This document shows, in pieces, positions 35,154-44,357 of a stretch of 64,000 bases of DNA. Every line of letters starts with the position of its first letter. The first letter of the stretch is position 1. A program made the position numbers and the translations under genes. This DNA comes from Botryotinia globosa (lineage: Eukaryota > Ascomycota > Leotiomycetes > Helotiales > Sclerotiniaceae), in the NCBI GenBank assembly GCA_014898425.1, contig RCSZ01000009.1, forward strand, positions 310,001 to 374,000. The letters are read 5' to 3'. The notes beneath the pieces were generated by a model. It was given only the letters and a program-made list of their open reading frames with translations, did no database searches and had not been told where the DNA came from.

Positions 35154-38100
35154 ATGTCCGATCCAACGAGTTGCCAACCGCAAGCTTGTTTCTTTCCCAT
35201 CCTCGATTTGACGCTCGATCCATCTGCAGAGAGATACTGGCAAGCGGTCGAGGTTCCCGTTCCAAATATCGCTCATTTGGATCGATTTTGTAAAGAACAT
35301 GAAGTGGCCCCCTTGACTTTCTTCAAGCTTGCGTGGGCGCTTGTACTTCAATGCTATACTGGGAGTAGCTCTGCGGTTTTTGGTCACTTGAAACCGACGA
35401 TATCAGAATCAAGTGTGGATCGGGGGTTAATCTATGAAATTGGTGACATCGGCGATTTTCATGTTGAGCTTGAGGGGGCCGGTTGCATTATTGAGATCCT
35501 ACGAGCGGTTCAAGCAGATTACTCGGAAAATGGAGATGCTCAATGCACACCTCTATTTGACGGTGACCAATGTGCAAGCTCAGGCCTGTATAATACTGCT
35601 TTGCAGCTGGAAGAATCGAAAACTTCAGCAAAATTCATTTCCGTTCCCCAAAACCGGATATCGCCAGACAGCCATGTAAGTACAAAAAGACATGCGACTA
35701 GATTTCACGGCTAATTCAAGATGCAGATTGAGATACTGCTCGATGTAAAGCTCGATAGTAGTACTGCCACCGGGCACATATATTTACAGCATCTCCCAGC
35801 AAAATTATCCACCATTGCAGCAACAAATGTGGCCCATACCTGTGCGAAAACGATTCAATGTATGCTGAGCGACCCATTCCAACCAGTAGAGAGTATCGAT
35901 CTTCTTACGAAACGAGACTTGGAACAACTGCGAGGATGGGAACCTCAGTTTCCCGAGAGAGTGGATGCATGTGTACATGATCTTGTGCTGCGGCACGTAA
36001 TATCAACACCAAATGCCCCTGCAATATGTTCCTGGGATGGACAATTGACCTATGACGAGTTAGAGAAAGCAACGTCAATTTTGGCATGTTATTTGATTGA
36101 TCATGGTGTTGGGCCAGAGATTCTGGTGCCAATTTGCTTTGAAAAGTCTGTTTATGCGATATTGACCATGCTTGCAATTTTGAGGGTTGGTGGAGCATTT
36201 GTTCCATTAGATCCATCGCAACCCAGAGAGCGGCATGAAGCTATTATGAAGAAAGCGAACGCAAAGATGGTCATTTCATCGCCGCAAACCGAGCATAAAT
36301 TCAGCGGGATCGCAATGAAAACAATATGCGTCTCAGAAGGTCTAATGGCAACACTACATGTATCTCTTAAAGATCGCTTGCCAATAAAGGTCAAAACATA
36401 CAGCACTGCCTTTGTTCTGTTTACTTCAGGAAGCACGGGCGAGCCCAAGGGAATTGTTCAAGAACATGGCTCCGTCTGCACAGCCTCACATTTTCACGGT
36501 AAAGCCTTTGGGTGGAACTCCAAGTCTCGTGTATTCCAATATGCTGCATATACCTTCGACGTAAGTATGATGGATATTTTCACTACACTCATGTTCGGAG
36601 GATGTGTATGCAGTCCTTCTGAAGATGACCGCCAGAACAATATCGTCGGTATTATGAATACTATGCAGGTAAATTGGGTGCTCTTTACCCCATCTTTAGC
36701 AAATTTGATCTCCCCTGAAGATGTGCGATGTCTTGAAATTATGGCACTTGGTGGCGAGGCAGTAACACAGGAAAATATAAACAGATGGTCCAGTGATGTC
36801 GCTCTGTATAATTGTTATGGGTGTGCCGAAGCTTCTCCCACAGCATTCATTCAACTGCATTCAAACAATAGAGGCTCGAATCTTGGAAAACCGTTTGGAC
36901 AGGCATTGTATTGGCTGGTAGATCCAAAGGACCATAATCGCATAGTTCCAATTGGTGCGGTAGGAGAATTGCTTGTTGAAGGACCCACTCTCGCCCGCGG
37001 TTATATTGGTGACATGGACAAAACAAAAGCTGCGTTTATCAAAGATCCAAAGTGGCCATCAGAACTTATAGGGACGAGAGCCCGACGTTTCTACAAGACG
37101 GGAGATCTTGTACGGTACACTTCCGACGGGTCTCTAGATTGGGTTGGGAGAAAAGACTTCCAAGTGAAAGTTCGAGGACAACGAGTTGAGCTTTCAGAGG
37201 TTGAATACAACATCTCAGCATATCCCAACGTTGCTCTAGCCATGGTCACAAGTCCTAAGATTGGAGCTTTTGCAAAATCTCTTGTGGCAATAATTCAAAT
37301 CGAGACGAGTTTGGAGCCGAATTCGGCTAAGAATGTTCTCTCCTCGGTTAGCAACGACCGATTGTCTGCGGCGGGTTTTAACATTGCTGACCTTGATCAA
37401 TTTTTGAGGAATAAATTACCGAATTACATGGTGCCAAGTCATTGGTTTGCTGTTGAGAAAGTTCCCCTTTCTGTTTCAGGAAAGATTGATCGAAAGTCAG
37501 TAGAACATTGGCTTTCACAACTGAATCGTGATTCTGCAAATCCAATCCTTTCCAATGGCCTTTCCAACGGTCACACCAATGGGTCCGCCAATAGAGAAAC
37601 CAATGGCACTACTAACGGTATCACCAATGGCCATAACAACAGCCAGATCGGCACTTCGTTATCCAAAGAAAACATAGTCGCTTTCAAGATATCCAGGAAA
37701 CTCGCCTCACTCGTCTACCACACCGACAGCCCAGCCAAATCGAAGCTGATAGACCACGACATTACTTTGGCAAGAATTGGTCTTGATTCTATTCAATTCA
37801 TTAGTTTTTTGATGTTTGTCAAGCAAGAATTTGCAGTCAAGCTTCACATCAGCGTGTTGCTGCATCCGAAGGCAACGATTCGTAGTGTTACGCAACATAT
37901 TGAGGACCTCAGAACTGTGGGTGTTAGTCAAAGTATCGAAAAGTCTGTAGATTTAAGAACAGAGTTCCAGATATATAAACGGCAGATGGATACAAATCGG
38001 TGGGGAAGAGATCCATCGGTACAAAACGTTTTCTTGACAGGGGGAACAGGATTCCTCGGATCTGAAATGCTGCACCAGCTCTGCACCCGCAAGGCTATCA

Positions 38101-39140
38101 AGAAGATAATGGTACACGTTCGTGCGAAAAACTTAAAGGATGGCCTGCAACGGATTAGAAAGGCGGCAATACAAGCAGAATGGTGGTCAGATTCGTATCT
38201 CGAGAAAATAGAAGTATGGCCTGGAGATCTTGGAAAACGTCGCCTAGGTTTGAACTCGGACCAATGGGACTGCCTGACTGGAAAGTCAGATATCTCTCGA
38301 CAGGTACATGGCATTATCCACTGTGGTGCCAAAGTGCACTGGAACTGCGACTTTTCGTCTTTAAAGGCAGCAAATGTTGACTCAACTTGGATACTCTTGA
38401 ATGTTATGAACGAAACACCATCCATCTTGAAGTTTGTCTTTATATCCGGAGGATACAATGGGCCATCATTGGCAGAGAAGTATCTTTACATGGACGACGA
38501 CCACATCAATGACATCCTCCCTACTGAATACGCGAAAACAAAATTCATCTCACAGCGCCTCGTGCAAGAGTACTCACAGACCAGTATTCAGAATTCCAGT
38601 CGGGTCTTCGTTGTAAAGCCTAGTTACACCATTGGGACTCCCAAGCTGGGTATTGCCAATACCAGTGACTTTATCTGGAGACTTGTGGCAAGTTGCATAG
38701 AAATCGGGAGTTTCAATGAAGCAGACGCCGATTCCTGGCTTTTCATTTCTGATGTCGGTAACGTGGCCAAAATTGTATTAGATTGCTGTGATACAAAACA
38801 GAGCGATTCTTCCGATCCTTATATCGGAATGAGTGAGGGTCTACCCGTTCGTGAATTTTGGTCTGTTCTGGAAAGAAATTTTGGCTACAAAATCAAACCA
38901 TTGAGACAGGACAAATGGCTGGAGGCTATTTACGCCGACATTGACTCTAAGCTTGAGAGCCATCCTCTTTGGCCTTTAATCCACAACTTGGAGAAGGAGC
39001 AAGGAAAATTAGGCATGCCTATAGATGAAATACCGCAGGACGTAAAACTCTCTACTCCCTCGAGGATTGAAGCTGCCATTCGTAAGAATGTTGAGTATTT
39101 GCGCGAGGTTGACTTTCTACCAAAAACACATAAGTATTGA
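35154..39140 (+). CDS. NRPS-like enzyme: partial condensation - adenylation - thiolation - thioester reductase
   Basis: Likely activates one carboxylic acid, loads it on a phosphopantetheine arm and releases it as aldehyde or alcohol using NAD(P)H. Two exons: 35154-35675 and 35727-39140, giving 1311 aa. Residues about 20-190 resemble only the C-terminal part of a condensation domain (LTFFKLAWALVLQCYTGSS) with no HHxxxDG motif. The A domain follows at about 215-780: VLFTSGSTGEPKGIVQEHGS (A3), TFDVSMMD (A4, with the Asp that pairs with an alpha-amino group), YNCYGCAEAS (A5, unusual), RFYKTGDLVRY (A7), GRKDFQVKVRGQRVE (A8), and SGKIDRKS (A10 Lys). A flexible (S/T)NG-rich linker of about 32 residues follows. 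The T domain is ARIGLDSIQFISF, with Ser at about 862. The R domain starts VFLTGGTGFLGSE (about 945) and has EYAKTKFISQRL (Tyr-x3-Lys). The earlier in-frame ATG at 34968 is less likely because the sequence before 35154 looks like leader. The substrate is unknown. Confidence 0.9.
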
Positions 39141-39303
39141 TCTTGTTTATGAAATAGAGTTTAATAGTAATAATATATCATATCGAAGCTCAATTCGCAC
39201 AAGCACTCATTTCACTGCAAAATTCGTGTTGTACCTCCATACTCTGCCTTAATTCCCATAAGAGATTAGGACGCTCACACATTCTGTGCAAGTCCAGAAT
39301 CTA

Positions 39304-40842
39304 TCAATCGTCAGCGCTCAGTTTACCTGTCTTCAGTGTTTTGGTCCTTCTAGGAAACAATCAAACAAAGACACCTACCAACTTGTATTTTCTGTCCTGT
39401 CATGCTACTGTTCTTCGCAATATCCACGAATGCCTGAGCACAATCTTCGATGTCCGTCTGGTTTTCAGATTTTTTAGTAAATTCTTTCCTTGGCCGATCA
39501 TTCATCATAAGAAAATGGGCGGAGGAAAAACAAGGAGAGTGAGATAGAGATAGGAATCTACTCACCACCCGTTTCAAATATGCTTTATCTTTCAATTTCT
39601 CCTGATCTTCCTCCGAGTATGTCCTTCCCTGTGTAATTCTAGTGTCAGATTGCAGCCGTCATTAGTCAAGTGTCAAGGATGACACTTGTGATGACTCCCG
39701 CATCTAATGTCTCCCACAAGACTACTGCTTGTGAACTGGGATTCACGCCCAAACTACCCGCCTTTATTAGGAGAAAGATAGAGGAAGATTATGACATACC
39801 CATTCTGTAAGTACCAAACCCGGCAATACCGCGTTAACTCTTACTTTTGGTCCCTGGGTAGCAGCCAAGCATTTCATCAAATGTAATTGTGCGGCTTTTG
39901 TCACGGAATATGGCATGCAACCTTTTTTTAAAAAAAACTCATCAGTCTGGTCTCTAAGAATTCAGATCTTACCTCTAGATCATCACATGAGGCGACGCAA
40001 AGAGACAAACTATGAGACTTACTGCCCCCTGCAATGACACCTGCAATGCTGCTCGTCATAATGAATACTCCTCCCTCATCGTTCGCCTGAAAGGTAGGCA
40101 ATGCTTCTCTCAACAAGATAGACTGAGCCACCACATTCGTAGCATAGCATTTTTGCCAGTCATCCGGGGTAGGGGCTGAGAGATCGGAAAAGGTTGAGAA
40201 CCGTGTATAGCCCTTAGTTGTTAGAATTGCCCCTCTGAGTTGGTTGAGGTGGACGAAGAAGATTCGTGTACTTACAGCATTTGATATGATAATGTCCAGC
40301 CCTCCAAACTCCTTGATTGTTTCTTTCACAACAGAAATGCAATCGGATTCTTGGCTCATGTCCTATCACCGATGTTATCATTAGCCTCATTTATCAAGTT
40401 CCACCTCGTGTGTTTTACTATCATCCCCTCATTTGTCAATGTACTGAAGGTCACTTCTTCTTATTCCACTTCCCCTCCTCGACGAATCAAAGATATTTAC
40501 CTACACCCATCAAACAAATGACCTTAACTCCCCACTCCCTCTCCATCTTCTTCTTCATTTCCTGCGCCTTTTCCCCGCTAGAAACATAGTTGATAGCAAC
40601 ATTACAACCCTCCGCCGCAAATTTGAGAGAGATGACTTCGCCTAGTCCTCTTTTTCAGCCACGAATTAGTACACAACATCACCAGCATACAGTCAGTGTA
40701 TTGTGAATTTCAGCGACGCTACAAAGATAACAAACAGATCAAGCCTTGGTGTGGTGATGAAATGATTGTGGGGAAGTGCGTGGTTCACTCACCGGGTTCC
40801 ACCTGTTACGAGAACGTTTCTGTTGGTGAGTTTGTAGGGCAT
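39304..40842 (-). CDS. Short-chain dehydrogenase/reductase (SDR, classical type)
   Basis: NAD(P)-dependent oxidoreductase, cytosolic. Eight short exons give a continuous frame: 40793-40842, 40505-40649, 40276-40362, 40023-40212, 39800-39921, 39566-39628, 39379-39457 and 39304-39326, about 252 aa. Motifs: NVLVTGGTRGLGEVIS (coenzyme loop across intron 1), LDIIISNAG across intron 3, TSSIAGVIAGGSSCMPYSVTKAA (catalytic Ser, Tyr and Lys, interrupted by an intron), and VRVNAVLPGLVLTEW. The last exon is uncertain: an acceptor 4 nt upstream in transcript sense would end the protein as IQVDR, with the stop at 39323. A spurious unspliced frame covers the middle exons. The start is set by the conserved N terminus MPYKLTNRNVLVTGG. 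It lies beside the NRPS-like gene in convergent orientation. Confidence 0.82.
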
Positions 40843-41464
40843 CTTTGCTACCTTTGCCTTTACTCTATGCTATTGATTGAATTGGATGGTTAAAGATGAG
40901 GTGATAAGATTTGCGTGGGAGTCTCACTCACTCAAGATTACCAGGAAGACGGATGGAATGGATGGTGGAAGTAAGAGGCGAGTGAGCACGAGGTAATATA
41001 TACGTCGGATGTTCCGTGCCGTTGTCCTTATCGGCATCACAACTCCGAACGATATCGGGAAAGGCCAACCCCACGCATGACGCACATATGCCACGGTAGG
41101 ACCGAGGTGTGGTTACGGGTGTGGTTACGCTGTCTTGGACTGCAACAGCTCTTCATTATTTGGAGAAGTTATAACATCAACATCAATCATCGTCACACCA
41201 AATCAAGAACAAGAGATTTACTGGGCAATCCTTCTATGCCTTTGGTAGTAGCTAAATAGAAGCTCTGATAATACATCTGGACTTATAAACCCGTGCCAGC
41301 TCAAAGTAACATTTCATACTCCTCATATCCCTCCTGCACTCCATCCGTAAAGAGAGAAGATTGCAATTGTATCAATCCGCCGGCAATTAAACATCTCAAG
41401 TCCTCATAAAGATGACATTTATGTAAGAATTTTATGCCACATCCAGCCCATCAAGATCCATGGA
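40843..41464. other. Intergenic region
   Basis: Upstream region of the SDR gene and 3' side of the STF2-like gene, about 620 bp. No gene was seen. Confidence 0.5.
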
Positions 41465-42109
41465 TTACTTGGTCTTGACATCCTCATCAACACTGCTACT
41501 CTCCGAACTGTTTGTGTTGGAACGAGTAGTCTCTGGAAGTTCTTCGATCAAGGCACCATGGATGTTTTCCTCGAAAACTGGCTCGGTTTCAATTTGTTCG
41601 AATTTAGTCTTGAAGTCTTTGAGACCGGCAGTATAAGAACTACTGTTGGAACGACGACGAGCATTGGCCATATTGAAACCCTCATCCTGGACTTCTTCAC
41701 CATTTACACCCCTGGATTTCGTACGTTAGTCGAGGGAGTCAGAGTTATGAAAAAGAAATGCCACTAAGACGATAAGGTGAGAATTAAAAGGAGTCCTATA
41801 CCATCCGCCCTTGCCAGCGCCGTTCTTCTTGGCTTTCTTTGGATCGGCATCAATATGACCTGACTTTGCGAAATAACGAGGCAAATGCTCTTGTGGAAGA
41901 GCGGTACCATCGGCAAGGCCAGCATGGTCGCGATCATTGTACTTGTGTGATTTGCCCACTGAAAGAGGTTGATACATTAGCATATGTTCATATGAGTACA
42001 GTAATTTCATCAAGACAGTCGATAGTTTGGTTGGAGGGACAAGTGTGATAGACTGATAGTACTACATCAAGGCGGGGTATAGATAAAGCGATGTCAGGTC
42101 AAACTTACT
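41465..42109 (-). CDS. STF2-like small protein (ATPase-stabilising factor / stress hydrophilin family)
   Basis: Small hydrophilic protein. Yeast Stf2 was described as stabilising the inhibited F1F0-ATPase and protecting against desiccation. Three exons: 42109 (the A of ATG alone), 41802-41958 and 41465-41711, giving 134 aa. The joined start is CAAC-ATG-GGC, producing MGKSHKYNDRDHAGLADGT. The family core LPRYFAKSGHIDADPKKAKK followed by NGAGKGGWGVNGEE matches yeast YFSHTGNYG..KKQGSGKGNWGKPGDE. The C terminus is acidic and Ser-rich (SSESSSVDEDVKTK). The intron (41959-42108) has donor GTAAGTTT, a branch-like GCTAATG, and acceptor CTTTCAG, so splicing is well supported; no ATG in frame exists in the upstream exon. 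If unspliced, an ATG at 42010 gives a longer N terminus MKLLYSYEHMLMYQPLS. Confidence 0.8.
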
Positions 42110-42598
42110 GTTGAATGATTGCAGATAGTGTTTGAAAAGATACAAGGTAAGATAGATTGATGGTATTCGACAGGCAGAGAAGATTACTTGATGAAGATTG
42201 ATTGAAGAGTTGAAAAAGTCAATGGATTTCTGAATGTGTTGTGAATAGAAAGAAGAGAAGATGAATTGATGCTTCTTTAAGAGGTTGAGGTTTGGGTGAG
42301 TGTACCAAGAGAGGTTAAGGTTCACAATGCAACATTCGGTTAGATCATCCCTTTCTCAATTCCATTGAACAATCACGCGACCTACTTTTTGGTATTCTGG
42401 TGCACTCTAGAAGTCTGACGCCTCTTCATAGAATTGCATTGAACTGAATACTCATCACCTCTTCCAATGAATCTTCCTAACATGATCCTGCGAAACACTG
42501 TCCATCCAATTGATTCAACGAGGAACAAGTTTCTTTGTTTTACTCATCCCCTCGACTGAGCTGGAACTTTTTCCATTTCTTTCCTTTCTCTTCTCTTC

Positions 42599-42656
42599 TT
42601 TCTTTGGTGAGCTTTCACTCAAAACATGTCATTTGAGTGAAAGCTCACCAAAGAAA
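42599..42656. repeat. Perfect 25-bp inverted repeat with 8-nt spacer
   Basis: Arms 42599-42623 and 42632-42656 are exact reverse complements (core TTTGGTGAGCTTTCACTCAAA, positions 42603-42623). The spacer is ACATGTCA. The RNA or single strand would fold into a strong hairpin. It lies between two divergent genes. No terminal-repeat or target duplication was noticed, so a small transposon footprint is possible but not shown. Confidence 0.95.
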
Positions 42657-42800
42657 TCATTCGATTGGAATTCACCCTAGTAAATGCGGGGAATGTCAAG
42701 CTAATGAGAAGCAGGCTCGGTAGGGAAGCGGCAGGGAAATACTAGCGGCCCATCGCGGTGGTGCCACTGGTGCGGCAATTATTAGTCAAAAACGAATCGA

Positions 42801-42922
42801 CCAATGATATGATTTATATCCAATGAACAACCATCAACCAATGACATACTGTTCTGGTGGATCTAAAATACCTTTTGCAGCAATTTTTAATCATCAGCCA
42901 ATAACGATTCGTCAATTCCAAT
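42801..42922 (+). promoter_or_regulatory. Cluster of five CCAAT boxes upstream of DRE2
   Basis: CCAAT starts at 42801, 42820, 42838, 42898 and 42918, all on the plus strand and 320-440 bp before the DRE2 start. In fungi the CCAAT-binding complex, with HapX, controls iron-using genes. An Fe-S assembly gene is a sensible target. The sites are seen; the regulation is inference. Confidence 0.55.
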
Positions 42923-43241
42923 AATCATATAAGAACTTCCCTTTTCCTCAATTGCTAGTGGTCGAAAAGATTGCTTAATAATTAAATTTCAGAATTATCA
43001 AGAATTAACATCTCCGAAACCCTTTGACGAACCTGATAAGAAATAATATTTACCCAAGCACCAGTACAGAAGAAAGATACTGTGAAAATTCTATCCTTTT
43101 CATATTACCCTTTTTTCCTGTTCCTATTGTTTTCTTCAAGTATCTATTTTGTTGCCAAACTTGAGACGATTAGCAGCACATCACTCAATTACTCTACTAC
43201 GAAAATAAAGGGAGCGTTTAATCGCCACCAACGACCCCGCC

Positions 43242-44357
43242 ATGGCCCCCTCTGTCACCATTGACAATACCTCCGATTTCAGTCCGATAACCACAAACTT
43301 CAAGACGACTTCATTCAATCCTCGCACATTACTCCTTGCTCCTCCCTCTATCGCTAGCCATGAAGAAAACCTAAGAAATGTTCTTGCTACCTATGATAGA
43401 ACTGTTACCGATTTGCAGATGCTCGATCGTCTCTCTGCAGGATTAGTCACACTTCCAGAATCGACCTACGATTTAGTCCTCATTCTCACCGATGCCGATG
43501 GCACACGAGTCGAATCTAAAGGACTATTAACAAGAGATGTCTTTGGAAAAATTACACAAGCTTTGAAGGCAGGTGCAAAGTTGCAGGCACAGGATGGTAC
43601 CTTTGGACAAGAAATCGATGGCGCAGAATATCAGGAGGCTATTTTGTCTGGTTTGGTAGCCGAAGGAGGGGTAATGCTCAAACCCGATTATAGCGCGAGT
43701 ATTGCGGTTCCTCTACGACTTCGCAGAAAGGACAACAGCAAGAGTGCAGCCGTTTCCAGCGCTGGCCCTGCAATTTCAACGGCTGCGGTACCACTACATG
43801 GCAAGAGAAAGAGTGTAGACATGACAGATGATGTGCCAGAGAAGGACGTACCAAAGGTTGATTCGCCAAAGAATGATGCGCCAAAGGGAGTTGGCTTCAT
43901 CGATTTCAGTGATGACTTTGATGCGGAGGACGATGACGATGAATTAATTGATGAAGATACTCTTCTCACTGAAGAGGATATGAAGAAGCCTCTTGCTATT
44001 CGTAAGTAATTGATGCATCCTGTCTCGAAGTGTTACTAATACCACACAGCTCCTGAGTGTGCACCAAGAGCTGGAAAGCGTCGTCGCGCATGTAAGGATT
44101 GCACATGTGGCCTTGCCGAGAAGATTGCAAAGGAAGATGCAGACAAACGAGCCACAGCCGATAAGCAACTCCAAGCCCTCAAGCTTGATGCTGATGATCT
44201 AGCTGAAGTAGATTTCACAGTCCAAGGTAAAGTTGGATCTTGTGGAAACTGCAGCTTAGGTGATGCATTCCGTTGCGATGGCTGTCCTTACATCGGTATG
44301 CCTGCTTTCAAACCAGGTGAGGAGGTTCGACTTCTCAACAATGATGTTCAATTGTAG
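43242..44357 (+). CDS. DRE2: Fe-S cluster assembly protein Dre2 (anamorsin/CIAPIN1)
   Basis: Electron carrier of cytosolic iron-sulfur cluster assembly, reduced by the diflavin reductase Tah18. Two exons: 43242-44001 and 44050-44357, giving 355 aa. The N-terminal methyltransferase-like domain covers about residues 25-170 ([20 protein letters not shown]). An acidic linker ends in [19 protein letters not shown]. The C-terminal CIAPIN1 region holds the first Cys set C257, C268, C271, C273 (ACKDCTCG) and the twin CX2C motif C318/C321 and C329/C332 in [20 protein letters not shown]. The intron sits immediately before the first Cys set. Start is at CCCCGCCATGGCC, a strong context; an overlapping upstream frame from 43082 ends just inside the start. 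Known in other fungi as essential. Confidence 0.95.

Larger units (their letters stand above)
42110..43241. promoter_or_regulatory. Divergent promoter region between STF2-like gene and DRE2
   Basis: About 1.1 kb. The part next to the STF2-like gene (42110-42330) is its 5' leader exon and upstream DNA without ATG in frame. The middle has a perfect inverted repeat. The DRE2-side half carries five CCAAT boxes. Both are listed separately. Confidence 0.6.

Noticed and set aside
37550..37640. Asn-Gly repeat in the NRPS-like gene considered as a frameshifted or inserted repeat
   Set aside because: It lies exactly between the A and T domains, stays in frame, and such linkers are usual in fungal NRPS enzymes.
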